Assembly: GCF_020509005.1 (NCBI RefSeq)
Contig: NC_063013.1
Location: 62,001 to 126,000 of the forward strand
Direction of reading: 5' to 3'
From: Fulvia fulva
Lineage: Eukaryota > Ascomycota > Dothideomycetes > Mycosphaerellales > Mycosphaerellaceae
Length of the DNA: 64,000 nt
The notes beneath the pieces were generated by a model, which did no database searches, was not told the DNA's origin, and saw nothing but the letters and a program-made list of their open reading frames with translations. The position numbers and the translations under genes are program-made. How positions within the stretch are numbered: the stretch's first letter is position 1; the number at the start of each line of letters is the position of its first letter. This document shows, in pieces, positions 22,316-33,080 of this stretch.

Positions 22316-23382
22316 GAAGCCCGCAGCAGCGGCCTCACCTCATCTCGAAACGAACACCGAACGGCTTCATCTTTACGGACACCTCTCTGGAAGCGCCAGC
22401 AGGCGCAAAACACGGCCACCAGCAGCCACCAATGCTGTAGACGACAACGAAGCCAGGGCAAAGCATCCACCATTCACCGGTGCGGCCCTGGCACCATCAT
22501 CAACAGGTGTTTCTCGGACTCCCATTGGCTAACAGCGCAAGGGCGAGAAACACCCCTGTCACCAGCAGCAGCGCACGCGCGCGACAAAAGCAGCGCGTCC
22601 AATCAGAAAGCGAGAAACGCCTCCAACTTACTGCTAGCTACAACACTACCACCTTGTCACCACATCATCCGCTGCTTTCGCACCTCACACATAGCACACA
22701 CTTGCCCAAAACAAAAAGGTGTCACCACCCTGAGGTGATGGACCTTTAAAAGTGCAGAAAGCAAGGCACCCCGAAGGTGCCTTTTCAACTTTCCGATACC
22801 GTTGCTCCGGTGTTACCCATTGGAGCCCCATTACACCTCACATGGTGCAAGCTCTGTCGTAGACAGCCCAGTGCATTGCGCCACTGACTAGTATCTCATA
22901 CTCCCCAGGGGCAGAGCGAGCTCTCTCACCATTCGCCGGAGCGAAATAACTTGGCACAGAGCAATTATCGGACAATTCAATAAGTTGAGCGGACGACAAT
23001 ATATGTTTAAGCATACGATAGGACTAAGGCTACCCCTGGATTGAACTCAGGACCTCTGATGTTTGCCGGTGGGTGAGATGATTGCACACTCAAGTGAAAG
23101 TCCGTGCAACGGGACCATCACCTAAGCCATCTCACCGGCAACAGTCACACATTCTATGCTTTATTATATAGGTAACAATGGCAGCAGTGAAAGTGAGGAA
23201 TGAGGGAAGGGGTACAAAGCTCACCTCACTCACCTCACCTCACTTCACTTGAAACAGCTGACTTACCCTCACTGCAGCAGCAGCAACACCGAGGGCCTGA
23301 CGTCACTGCCATAGATAGGGGGGGTAGTTATGACAGGGTGCACGCGATCACATGGGAATCAGCTCATTCACTCCAGCGCACG
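22316..23382 (+). other. 3' non-coding interior of the copia element
   Basis: About 1 kb between the pol stop and the purine tract, with no domain-bearing frame. It contains a short perfect hairpin GGCACC...GGTGCC followed by Ts (about 22776-22797) and the larger inverted repeat at 23063-23141. Such long 3' interiors are unusual for a compact copia element. Confidence 0.55.
23063..23141. repeat. inverted repeat with tRNA-like B-box flank
   Basis: TTGCCGGTGGGTGAGATG (23063-23080) faces CATCTCACCGGCAA (23128-23141), which pairs with it apart from a short bulge. Just to the left, GGATTGAACTC (23038-23048) is, on the minus strand, a B-box-like GAGTTCAATCC. I could not fold a complete tRNA from it, so it may be a decayed tRNA-derived or captured sequence, or just a hairpin. 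Confidence 0.4.
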
Positions 23383-23395
23383 AGCTGAGGGGGTG
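23383..23395 (+). other. polypurine tract of the copia element
   Basis: The purine-rich run ending AGCTGAGGGGGTG lies directly before the 3' LTR, where plus-strand DNA synthesis is primed in LTR elements. Confidence 0.6.
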
Positions 23396-23602
23396 TGTCG
23401 CGATCCGAGCGTGCACATGGGCAACATCCCATCATCAAAACTTGAGGCCACGTACGCTAAGAATCAGGTGACTGATTAGTCACCTGCAGCCTCTTCAAGA
23501 GCAACACTTGTCCATTCTAGATAGACACATGCAATACACAACCTGCTTTTGAAACACCCTATATGAGCCCGTACAATAACTTCCCACACTTCTAACGTGA
23601 TA
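23396..23602 (+). repeat. 3' LTR (207 bp)
   Basis: Same sequence as 16792-16998, including the perfect inverted repeat (here 23465-23486). It is followed by the target duplication AGTCC at 23603-23607. Confidence 0.95.
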
Positions 23603-23607
23603 AGTCC

Positions 23608-24522
23608 AAGCGACTTCAAGGCTCCGACCATGGAGTTCTTTCTTTGCAATCGTATGACGTGAACGGTGTGGCGCGGAGATGCTTCGAGTCTCGAATCGAT
23701 TTGCTGGACGTTGCGCTGATTCGATCAAGCGTCATGATCTGCTGCGAGCATTGTGCGTGCGTTCATGATCGCACCGAGGATCAGGCATCGGCATGGAAGG
23801 GCGGGTGACGTGCTGAAGATCGGTATCGCAAGACAGCCTTCGCCGATGACCAACCACCCTAGTAAGCAAGGGCGCGCCTGGTGACCTTGGGATGGCTTGC
23901 GCGTAGGTGTATGTACTTGCCGGTCCGCGGGCCGTGAAACATATGCAGCAGCGGGAGATTTCGATAACGAGGAAATGGCGCAGAGGGAGTAGGTAGGTCG
24001 GACCAAATCATTAATATTACGGTGATCATTGCCTCAGTCGCCCGGCGAAGTCTCGACGGTACTGGACATCTGCATGCTGATGCCATTAAGCTGCTGACAT
24101 AGCGACTGGTCTGCATCTTTCGGACGTGCATGCTCGGCGTCATTGTCATCACCGATTTACTGGTCGTGCCTTCTAGAGAAGAGCATGCTACCTTGACGAT
24201 GCGGTTCTGGAAGCAAAGCCAGGAGTGACAGACTTCCTGGGCGGATCGTTGTAGCGATGGACAACTCAGCACTGCTTCCTGCTTCCTCCTTCCTCTTATG
24301 CTTTTTCTGGAGGAGAGCTCTCCGCAGCCGCGGCGTCTTGGGGGGCTGGGCGGACCCTGCACCTTCACCGCGAATCGCATGCGGCACGGCAGTGGTTGAC
24401 AAGACTAGACATGGAGCTTATAACGTGGTCCGCTCCCATCCCGGTGCCCCTTCTCGAAACTCTGACTCTTGTGCTCAGCATACAGCAACGAAGCTGTTTG
24501 CAAACGTCACAGTAGACACATC
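23608..24522. other. intergenic, presumed promoter of the NmrA-like gene
   Basis: No supported gene. Frames of up to 173 codons on the minus strand lack any domain and are rich in residues typical of random GC-rich sequence. Confidence 0.45.
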
Positions 24523-25551
24523 ATGGTTCAGAGACAGCTTTTCGTGATCATTGGAATTACCGGCAACCAGGGAGGCTCGGTAGCACGCACGTTCCTGAAT
24601 GATCCGGCACTTCAAAGCAGGTACCGCCTGCGTGGCCTATCACGTACCCCATCCTCGCCTGCAAGCCAGGAACTCGCAGGCCAAGGCGTCGAGATGATGC
24701 AAGCGGAGCTGCACGATCCAGCATCTCTTGCTCGTGCATTCGAAGGGGCCAATGTAATTTTCTCGATGACCGATTTCTGGGCACCATTCTTCGATCCTTC
24801 CAATCATGCCAAAGCTCAAGAAGCCGGCAAGTCGATAGGCGAGCTTGCATACGAGCTCGAATATGAGCAAGGCCGCAACATTGCGGACGCAGCTGCCAAT
24901 TGTCCCTCATTGGAGCGCTTCGTGGTGTCCATGCTCGTGAGCCCGAAGAAATGGAGCAAAGGCCATCTGAGCAAGCTATGGCATTACGAGAGTAAGGCAG
25001 ACATGATGACATACATCGAGTCCAACTATCCTCAGCTTCATGCCAAGTACAGTGGACTGGACTTGGGCATCTTTTATCAATCCTGGAAATGGTTCGTCCC
25101 CATAATCGCACCGCAGAAGGGTGGGCATGGCGTATTCGTGCTCCGACGACCGGGAAATGGAGAGAAACCAGTACCCATGGTCAACCCAAGAACAGACACC
25201 GGCCCATATGTCAGAGCTTTGCTCCAAAAGGAGCCTGGGGTCCACCTCTGTGTAGGCACTTACCTGGGCAGCTGGAAAGAGTGGCTTGAGCTCTGGGGCA
25301 AGATCAAGAACAAGCCAGTACGCTACGAAGTCGTAAGTATTGAGCACTACGAGGAGACGCTCTCGAAGGCTGGCCTTCCGCCCACATTTGGTACAGAAAT
25401 CGGTGAAATGTTTCAGTGGATGAACGATTATGGCCACGACGGAGGTGATCCTGATGTGACGAGGAGGGAAGATTTAGGTATTGAGATCCCTGGTCTGAAC
25501 TATGTGGAGGACTATATCAGGGACGAGGATTGGTCCTCTATTGGAGCATGA
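24523..25551 (+). CDS. NmrA-like NAD(P)-binding protein
   Basis: Single exon, 342 aa. I chose ATG 24523 because the dinucleotide fold starts right after it; the frame extends 54 nt further upstream without an extra domain. The N-terminus has beta strand FVIIGITGNQGGSVA with the GxxGxxG nucleotide-binding motif (residues 11-17), then RYRLRGLSRTP, where basic residues favour NADP. The order and spacing match the atypical short-chain dehydrogenase NmrA family, whose members sense redox state (NmrA of Aspergillus binds the GATA factor AreA) or act as isoflavone-reductase-like enzymes. No catalytic Tyr-x3-Lys pair of classic SDRs is evident. It is probably cytosolic. Substrate or partner cannot be told from sequence. 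Confidence 0.88.
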   Translation: MVQRQLFVIIGITGNQGGSVARTFLNDPALQSRYRLRGLSRTPSSPASQELAGQGVEMMQAELHDPASLARAFEGANVIFSMTDFWAPFFDPSNHAKAQEAGKSIGELAYELEYEQGRNIADAAANCPSLERFVVSMLVSPKKWSKGHLSKLWHYESKADMMTYIESNYPQLHAKYSGLDLGIFYQSWKWFVPIIAPQKGGHGVFVLRRPGNGEKPVPMVNPRTDTGPYVRALLQKEPGVHLCVGTYLGSWKEWLELWGKIKNKPVRYEVVSIEHYEETLSKAGLPPTFGTEIGEMFQWMNDYGHDGGDPDVTRREDLGIEIPGLNYVEDYIRDEDWSSIGA

Positions 25552-25798
25552 GTTGTACGAGCTGGTTGATCTGACATTGTCCTGCTATTCCTACCAACAC
25601 TGAGGCAGATATCAACATTGCGCAACTTCTCGTCTCGACTCCAGAACAGCATCTGTCGTTCGAAACAGCATCTGCATATCCTTCTCCCAGCCATGGCGTC
25701 ATTACGCATAGCTGGTATAGCATCGTGCAGCTGGTTTTCAGCAGCTCTTCAGGTGATGCTCAATCTTCGCTACATCTGGGACAAGTTCGCATTAGCAC

Positions 25799-27753
25799 AT
25801 GCATGTCGGCCCATACGATCTACGATGATACTTCCGGCTCCTGGAGGTCCTCCGCGGAAGCTACGACGAACCTTTGTACACGAGCCTCGCGACTTACAGT
25901 TTGGCAGATTGTCCGGTGTACGAAGCGATTTCAGATCATTGGGCCACATCCGAGGAGATTGTTGCCATACTTGTCAATGACAGTCTAATCGATATCAGCA
26001 CGGTTGCAGTAGCCGCAATACGCTCCTCTCGCGATGCGTTGAGGCCAATCCACCTCTGGATCGACCAAGTCTGTATCAACCAGGATGATATTCAAGAGCG
26101 GTCTCGTCAAGTCACGCTCATGTCCCAGATTCATAGTTTGGCAAGACAGGTGAACGTCTGCCTCCACTGCCGCAGCGAGGGTCCGAAGTTACTATTCGAG
26201 TTTGCAGCAGTGCTCCACGAACAACTCCATCCGCCATGGTGGAGTGTCAACAAATGGTTTGTGGCTCCATGTACCCCGTCGAACACACTTGTCACGGTGC
26301 TTGGGTCCAGTCTAAAATTTTCGCACACGGCGTGGTCAGCTCTTGCCCAGTACGAAGAATGTACTGAAGCACTTGTAGAAAGCATGGCTGCCTTTCTGAG
26401 CTCGCTGGTTCGGCCGAGCCTGGGTCATACAACAAGCGCCTCTTGCAAAACGTCTGACCGTGCTGTGTGGCGAGCAGCGAATATCGTGGGATGTACTGCG
26501 CGAATTGATCAGCCTGCAGTCTGAGGTCTACAAGTACCGCAAGCAAAACTTGGCAGTACTTCTGGGTTGAAAGGATTCGTGGCTATCAACGATATGAGAG
26601 CTGTGGTTAGCAAACATACGTTCTGGACTCGCGCAAACATACTACTCAAAACTCTGCGTCGAGACTTACAGTATTTGCAGTGGTCACAGTGTCTTACCAA
26701 CATGAGAATGTCGATCGAGCAATTTCATCACCCTCCTCAGCTACACCTTCTGAGAGTCATGCGCCAGTTCCGCGACTGGCAAGCCACCGATGGAAGGGAC
26801 AAGGTTTTCGGTTTCCTCGGTCTTAGTCCGTCATGGTCGACAGATGTATTACCCTTCAGCTCAAGTTACAGAAAAGCAGAGCCGCCCTCAGGATATTAAG
26901 TCAGTGCCAGTCATGTATGTCTTGCCTTCGCATGCTACCACATCGAGACCACTGGCACACTAGACGTCCTCATGGCATCCTGCTATGCCGCAGCGGCTCA
27001 GAGCGATCTGCCGTATTGGGTGCCAGATTGGTCACAGTCGGCGCCGCTTTGTGATACGTGGTACGGTCCCTGGCTGTCGAAGTGGCCTTTCTCGACTGCT
27101 GGGCTCGTGCTGTGCCGGAATTCATTCCAGCTGAGAAAGCTATTGTCCTTCGGGGCATCCAAAACGATGTTATCGATAAAGTCGTCGAGCGCTGCATCGA
27201 CATCGACACTTTTCGCAAACCCTCCGATCCGATCTGGAACGAGTGGCGATCTTTCGCAATGGAAGTATATCAGCCCAGCGACCCGTACGGCGAAAGCGAA
27301 GAACACCACTTTGATGCTTTCTGGCGAACTCTTATCTACGACACAGACAACAGTTCACGACGAGCTACACCTTTCCTGGGTCGGAAGTTCCGCGACTGGT
27401 TCGCTGGTCGTACAGATCCCGAAAGTCCAGACATAGTAGGCAGCCTGATCTTCAAGGATCGCAAGGTCTTTCGCAAAAAGCGAGGTTATTTGGGTAATGC
27501 ATGCTCGAATGTGCTTCCCGGCGATGAGGTGTTCCCTCTTCATGGCGGGCGGCTGCCTCGCGTCCTGCGTGAGGAGCGTGTTGTTGAGGCCAAGACTTCT
27601 GCGCTTTCTACGAATGACTACCGAGATGATCATAGGTCTTTGCAAGGCTATCGAATAGTTAGCGGTGATGCATATGTTCATGGTATCTGTGATGAGCATG
27701 TTCGTAGGAAGCTTGAGGAGCAATATGTGTGCCGAGAGATCGCATTGATTTGA
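25799..27753 (+). pseudogene. HET-domain (heterokaryon incompatibility) gene, decayed
   Basis: HET proteins trigger cell death after fusion of incompatible hyphae. All three HET blocks are visible but in different frames: FRLLEVLRGSYDEP and CPVYEAISDHWA then LWIDQVCINQDDIQERSRQV (frame of 25799), RWFGRAWVIQQAPLAKR then LCGEQRISWDVLRELISLQ (frame of 26400), MRQFRDWQATDGRDKVFGFLG (frame of 26567), ASCYAAAAQSDLPYWVPDWS (after 26972) and the C-terminal GGRLPRVLREE...GDAYVHGICDE (frame of 27058). Breaks include TGA 25826-25828, TGA 26397-26399, TGA 26568-26570, TAA 26897-26899 and a shift near 27120-27150. The invariant Gly after Trp in block 1 is Ala. Too many lesions for introns to explain. Confidence 0.8.
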
Positions 27754-28287
27754 TGCTTCAAGATGTGCTGGGAAGGGAGTCGCACTATAAACGCCCGCGA
27801 TCACCTGTTCATTTCAACGATGACTTTGGGTCTTTTGACTCCTCACCGGTCGGACCTCATGCAGCGACTCGGCCTCACCGAGCAGGGTTATTTGACACAT
27901 TTGTATGCGGCGAAGCTGGACAAGACATCAAGCTTTGTTACAAGAAGTACGGCATAAGAATATTGTCGATGTCTGCGACGTGCCTCCCGCATGATATTGA
28001 GTCATTCAATTCTCACTCGCGGGCGTCCGTCATCACGAAGTGGCGTTGAAACATGCGGCCAATCAGTACGGCCGTGCTGAACGTCCTCAAAAGGGACCCG
28101 AAATTGATGACTAGCTGCTGGTAACAGCAGGACATGTCCGTATAAGACAGTAAGTCGCAGTCCCAGACTACGCAAGCATCTATTCGACACCCCCGGCTAC
28201 CATCAAGGACCAAACAAGCAGCTGCAGCCTTTATCAACGGAACTCTCGTCCGACAGATACACTAGAGACTCTGATTCCAAGGCAACC
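27754..28287. other. intergenic, nothing seen
   Basis: Lies between the HET relic and the RING gene. The last 100 bases are the likely promoter/leader of the RING gene. Confidence 0.45.
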
Positions 28288-29118
28288 ATGTCGACCAGAG
28301 AGCGCTGCACCCAGAAATTGGCAGATCAAGCAATGCAAATCATGCACGAGCTTGATTGTGCCATCATGATACCACTTCTCAAGGAGCGACACGAGCTCTC
28401 AGCTACAACGAGACTGGAGGATATAGTATCCGGAGACTCAAAACCTCATTCGTCCGCCGACCACATATGCAGCATTTGCTACGAGGATCTGGAGGTTCCG
28501 GCACCATCACTGTGCGCAAGACACACCTTCTGCAGAGTTTGTATCGCTTCCTGGCTAAAGATACACCCCAGTTGTCCGACCTGTCGCCATGATATCCACG
28601 ATTTCATGCGCGATCTTGCTAGCTGGGCGAAAGACGACAACATCCTGTTCACCAGAAAGCTACAGGCTGCCGCTATGGATAATGAGGTACTTACGACGAG
28701 GGAAATGAGAAGATCCTATGTCACCAGCGTGCAAGACGTGTGGCTACACGTATTCGAGTCTAGACTGAGAAGGCATTTCGCGGAGGGTAACATTAGCTTT
28801 CGACGTCACTGGACCTCGCTGGGCTTTCATACCTACTTGATAGATCGGCAACGCACGCGCGGCACGTTCGAGACCGTCACCCGCCGCATGGAGGAACTGT
28901 GTGCATCGACGACAGCTCATGGTGTCGTCTCTGATCGAGACCGCCTTCTCCAGCAAAGCCAACCTGCAATGCCCATTAGCACCACGAAGGCATGGACAAA
29001 GCTTGTAGGGACTGCGATCTTGATAATGCTGTTTTGCGAAGCGGCACTGCCTCTCCTTTTCTGGACCTTGGCATGTAGTGCTGGTCGGAGCAGGATCCAG
29101 CCGCGTGCTCAAGGATGA
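28288..29118 (+). CDS. RING-finger protein with C-terminal membrane anchor
   Basis: Single exon, 276 aa. Residues 61-99 form a C3HC4 RING: CSIC, then C-A-R-H, TFCRVC and CPTC, with a hydrophobic residue and Trp (IASWL) where E2 enzymes dock. This predicts E3 ubiquitin-ligase activity. Downstream (about 100-230) is a basic helical region without a recognised domain. Residues about 240-264 (VGTAILIMLFCEAALPLLFW) form one membrane segment followed by a short basic tail, so the RING probably faces the cytosol from an endomembrane. The order RING first, single anchor last recalls tail-anchored E3s, but the substrate is unknown. The ATG at 28288 has a good context (CAACCATG). Confidence 0.72.
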   Translation: MSTRERCTQKLADQAMQIMHELDCAIMIPLLKERHELSATTRLEDIVSGDSKPHSSADHICSICYEDLEVPAPSLCARHTFCRVCIASWLKIHPSCPTCRHDIHDFMRDLASWAKDDNILFTRKLQAAAMDNEVLTTREMRRSYVTSVQDVWLHVFESRLRRHFAEGNISFRRHWTSLGFHTYLIDRQRTRGTFETVTRRMEELCASTTAHGVVSDRDRLLQQSQPAMPISTTKAWTKLVGTAILIMLFCEAALPLLFWTLACSAGRSRIQPRAQG

Positions 29119-29806
29119 TTAACTCAACTCTGATATCGAGGCTGGTCTGTAGGCCGCGGTGCTTGCCTCATCGCGTAGCCTGGGTTCAAGAAAGCTTCGA
29201 CATCATCTCGGGCGACGGATAACTTCCACATGCGAGGACTTAGATTATTGCTTGCGGCACGCACTGCAGACGGCCTCTGCAGACGGTGTCAGTCCATTTG
29301 TGAGCAGACCATGGTAGACATATAGGAGAAAGCCATAGAACATTGACCGTGTCGAGGTCATCCTTCGAATATTCCAGGGACTTGGTTTCGAGCATTGATT
29401 AGAGCATGTGATCTTGACAGCATTATGATGCCGAGTCATCCCATGCAAAAAGGTCCTTTGTCTAGTAAAGCATGCCTAATACAACTTGATGCACGATGTG
29501 CATTGTTCAAGAATCCTGTCTTGTAATGTCCCGATGCTTCCATGGCCATAGCTTGCTAGGCAAACCACACTCTCAAAGGTAATGCTGAGGCCAAAGACGA
29601 GCAGGAACGTTAAGTACAGCTGCGCACCGTGGTGATGTCCCAGTCTCTCAAGTAAGCACCTCGTCCTTCTCTTCGCGACAACTGTCTCAGGCCAATCAGA
29701 CTCTTCGTTGGTGTTGGTGAATAACCAGTCTCCTCAACTTCTGCTCCGGAACTTTCACTTCACTTCACCTCGCCGAGCACGGGCCTTAATCTCTGCGCGC
29801 CAAGCC
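29119..29806. other. intergenic, nothing seen
   Basis: No supported gene. The last about 60 bases are a CT/AC-rich leader for the next gene. Confidence 0.45.
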
Positions 29807-31363
29807 ATGGACTCCCGCGATGCAACCCGCCGCCTTTCAAAAAGCAGAACACGCGACACCACTTCTTATAGAACACAAAAACCAGAACGAATAAACACCA
29901 AGAAGAACACTGACACACCCACCGACACAACCATCAACCCACCCCCAATCAGCAATCGCACAAACACCAGTTCTAGATCTTCCGGCACTATGTCTTCACC
30001 AAACCGAGTCAGCAAGGAATGGGTAGAAGCCAACAAGGCCACCCGCAACTGTTATCACGGTGGCAGGAACGCCTTCTACGAGGGTTTGCCGCCACTTGGC
30101 TTCAACCTCAAGGCTGCGGTGTATGGTCCAGGTGCTGCGCAATGGTGAGTCGCATATTCTTGACAATGTCGACAATGTCTTGCTAATACATGCTCTATTA
30201 GGCGTATTGATGCCAGAGCGCACCAGCAAGCCGCTGCTGCTGCCACTGCCGCCGCCTCGCAGTCAGCACAACAACCACCACAGGCCTCCTCTTCCCGTCG
30301 AACATCTACAAGGCCCGCCCGCGCTGCATCGGCATCGCAGCAGGCCTCGAGTGCTACCCAAGCGGCGCCTGCGCCTCCACAAATTACCTCAAGTCCTATA
30401 CCGGCTGGCCGTGCTGTCCGAGCACTCGCCCCTCAGTCTCCACGACACGACTCCCAACCCGAGATCGAAGACGCCACCTTCCGCACTCCCGACGGCGCGC
30501 GACCAGCTCTGCCCGGATCATCGTCCTCACCAGAGCTCCGCTCCCTCTCCCAATCCCCAGAACTCCCAGCAGACCTCGCAGCCCGCCTCACCGGCACAGC
30601 CGCCGACCCCAACCTACCCACCTCCACACCCAACGACCCTGCCGATGCACTACGAGGCCGCAACCGCTCCACCCGCATCGCGAACCTCAGCCCCCAGCGC
30701 GCCGCCGCCGCCACCCCATCCCCTCGCAACCCCGCCCCTCACAAGGAAAAACGCGCCCCCCGCCTCGACGACTCCAACCGCCCCTACCACAGCCCCGCCC
30801 ACACCATGAAACGCTCACGCGACCGCTACCGCTGGGCACCCCAACAGAACACAGCGGGGGGCCAGTACATCGCTCCCAACGCCGGGTACGCCGTGGCCAT
30901 GCGGGATGTTGCCGTTATTGCGAGTCAAGCGTTGGTGGGACCGCCGCCGGTGGGGTACGAGGGGCCTACTGCTGGGCTGCCTACACGGATTGGGCTTGTT
31001 GGTGGGAATGAGGATCCGGTGATTCGGGGGTTGCAGGGTGAGATGGCGGAGGCCGTGATTGAGTTTTTGGAGAGGGAGGCGCGGGGGGAGGAAGGGGCTG
31101 AGGAGGAGGGGAATACGACGTTGACGAATAGTGATGGGGCGGCGGAGGGGGAGGAAGGTGGTGGCGAGGGCGGGGATGTTGGTGCGGCTAGAGAGGAGAG
31201 GGTCGTTCCTGGTAGCCAAGAGTCGCTGGAGGAAGTGGATGAAGCGGCAGATGATGATGGCGAGGAGGGGCCTATTGCTGCACCTGTCGGTGGCGTGCCG
31301 CAGTGGCGCCTCAACATGTCGGAGCAAGAGCAGGAGGAGTGGGATAGGCAGATGGGTCTTTGA
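29807..31363 (+). CDS. hypothetical disordered protein, two exons
   Basis: Exons 29807-30144 and 30202-31363 give 499 aa; the intron 30145-30201 (57 nt) has donor GTGAGT, branch GCTAAT and acceptor TTAG, and the frame stays open through both. The N-terminal 60 residues are Arg/Thr/Ser-rich, and a second ATG at 29990 (MSSPNRVSKEWVE) is an alternative start. The exon junction reads GPGAAQW-RIDARAHQQ. Residues about 115-330 are Ala/Pro/Ser-rich and disordered with basic patches (KEKRAPRL, TMKRSRDRYRW). A short ordered block follows (VAMRDVAVIASQAL to LVGGNEDPVIRGLQGEM), then a very acidic tail. I do not recognise a family. A nuclear or nucleic-acid-related role is only a guess from composition. 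Confidence 0.65.
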
Positions 31364-31724
31364 GTCGGACTGCCTGCCACCATCAGCATGATGACATGGA
31401 CCATTGTGTTGTTTCCATAGTGAAGCGTTCTCGCCTTTGACTTTCACCACCGTCTTCCCCATCCCACCCCTGCATGACGTTGATATCTGGGAGAAATACC
31501 GCTGGGCTGACATGTCCCGCTCCAACATGGCTTGGGAAGGCCCTGTTCTTCAAATCCTCATATTTTCGTTCTCTATCTCAGCAGCCAGTCCATGCGTATG
31601 GTCATGAACCAGGAACGGTATGATACATAAAACGCCTCTCCTATGCCATCGGGACTTCAAGATCAAAACAACGCTGAGGTATCTACAAGTGCGGTGATCT
31701 ATCTGATACCCTGTGTATCGTCCT
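31364..31724. other. convergent 3' flanks, nothing seen
   Basis: Lies between the stop of the disordered-protein gene and the stop of IDH1, which point at each other. Confidence 0.5.
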
Positions 31725-33080
31725 CTACGTCAAGTTCTTGATGACTGCATCGGCGTATTCGTGGGTCTTGGCCTTGCCGCCGAGGTCCCCTGTGAGTGCC
31801 TGGGAAGTTTGTTAGTCGCTATTCGGTGGAGTGTATTGATTGGTGTTGGTTGGGGTTGTGCTCACCTTTCCTTCCTCTAACGTCTTGAAAATGGCATGCT
31901 GGATATTGCTAGCCTCCCTTGTCAACCCCATGTGTTGCAACATCATGATCGAAGACAAAAGCAGAGCAGTTGGGTTAGCGAGACCCTTGCCGGCGATATC
32001 TGGTGCGGAACCGTGGACAGCCTCGAAGATGGAGCACTCGTCACCGATGTTGCCGGATGGTGTAAGACCAAGACCACCAATCAAACCAGCGCACATATCG
32101 GACAGAATGTCACCGTACAAGTTGGGCATGACCAGAACCTTGTCGTTGTATGGTGTTGGGTCAGTGACGACCTTCAAGCAGGTGTTGTCCAGCATCTCGG
32201 CGTCGAACTCAATGTCTGGGTACTCCTTGGAGATGTCGCGGGCGAGGTTCAAGAAGAGACCGTCGGACATCTTCATGATGGTGGCCTTGTGCACCACGCG
32301 GACCTTCTTGCGACCAATGTCCTGGGCGTGCTGGAATGCATATCGTAGTACACGCTCGGAAGCCTCTTTCGTGATGAGCTTGATCGATTGAACGACACCG
32401 TCCACCACCACGTGCTCGATACCGGAGTATTCGCCCTCGGTGTTCTCACGAATCAGGACTGTGTCGACGTTGTCGTAGGGAGTCTTGTAGCCTGCGATAC
32501 TCTTGCAAGGTCGGACGTTGGCGAAAAGGTTGAATGTCCTTCGGAGGGTCAGGTTGAGCGAGACGTGACCCTTGCCGATGGGTGTTGCGAGGGGACCCTT
32601 GAGCGCGACCAAGTTGCGGCTGATGCTGTCAATCGCGCTGTCTGGGATGACGGTCTTGCCGTCTTTGAGTTGTGGAGTGACATCGACTGGCTCCCACTTG
32701 ATGGGTACATTCGCGGCGTTGTAGATGTCCTTGACCGATTGCGCGATCTCTGGACCGATACCGTCTCCCTCAATCAGCGATACTGTGTACTTGCCCTGTT
32801 GTGGTATGACATGTCAGGATCTGCTCTTCCTTCTGTTTATCGATGGCGCTCGAGTTTGTTGCACGTACATCGCTGCCCTTCTGGCCCTTGAACTGGGCGA
32901 CCTTCTCATCTGCTGGCGTCGCATATCCTCGCGCCTGGTACTGTGTGTCCGCAATCAGCTTCCCGCCGTATCAATCTCCCCGACACTGGCGGGCGGCCTT
33001 ACTTGCACGAATGCGGGCCTCTGGATCTGCTTCAGGCATTGCCGCGCTGCTGGCGCGGCCCTCAAGCCACGGGCCAGCAT
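31725..33080 (-). CDS. IDH1: NAD-isocitrate dehydrogenase subunit 1, mitochondrial
   Basis: Four exons on the minus strand: 33080-33003, 32940-32869, 32795-31866 and 31799-31725, with introns of 62, 73 and 66 nt, give 384 aa. The first 26 residues ([14 protein letters not shown]...) are Arg/Ala-rich and lack acids, a mitochondrial targeting peptide. The mature enzyme begins [16 protein letters not shown], followed by [29 protein letters not shown] and the metal/cofactor region [17 protein letters not shown]. The octameric enzyme oxidises isocitrate to 2-oxoglutarate in the TCA cycle; subunit 1 is the regulatory, AMP-binding subunit in yeast. Assignment to IDH1 over IDH2 rests on the [10 protein letters not shown] ending and overall similarity. 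It shares an upstream region with SEC5. Confidence 0.92.

Larger units (their letters stand above)
16792..23602 (+). mobile_element. Ty1/copia LTR retrotransposon, full length
   Basis: The 6,811-bp element has two LTRs of 207 bp that I read as identical, flanked by the 5-bp duplication AGTCC (16787-16791 and 23603-23607). Internal order is primer site, gag, protease, integrase, reverse transcriptase, RNase H, a 1-kb non-coding tail with a purine tract, then the 3' LTR. Integrase ahead of reverse transcriptase makes it Ty1/copia. Identical LTRs imply a recent insertion. Gag has two in-frame stops near its start. LTR ends read TG...TA instead of the usual TG...CA. Confidence 0.95.

Noticed and set aside
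23063..23141. Hammerhead or HDV-like ribozyme
   Set aside because: Fragments such as GAAAGTCC and GATGGTCCC look suggestive, but the conserved core order is missing on both strands.
23020..23145. Complete tRNA gene with intron on the minus strand
   Set aside because: A B-box-like piece and some pairable stems exist, but acceptor, D and T arms cannot be formed together; kept only as an inverted repeat.
30815..31528. 237-codon minus-strand frame
   Set aside because: It is the mirror of the GC-rich acidic coding region of the plus-strand hypothetical gene.
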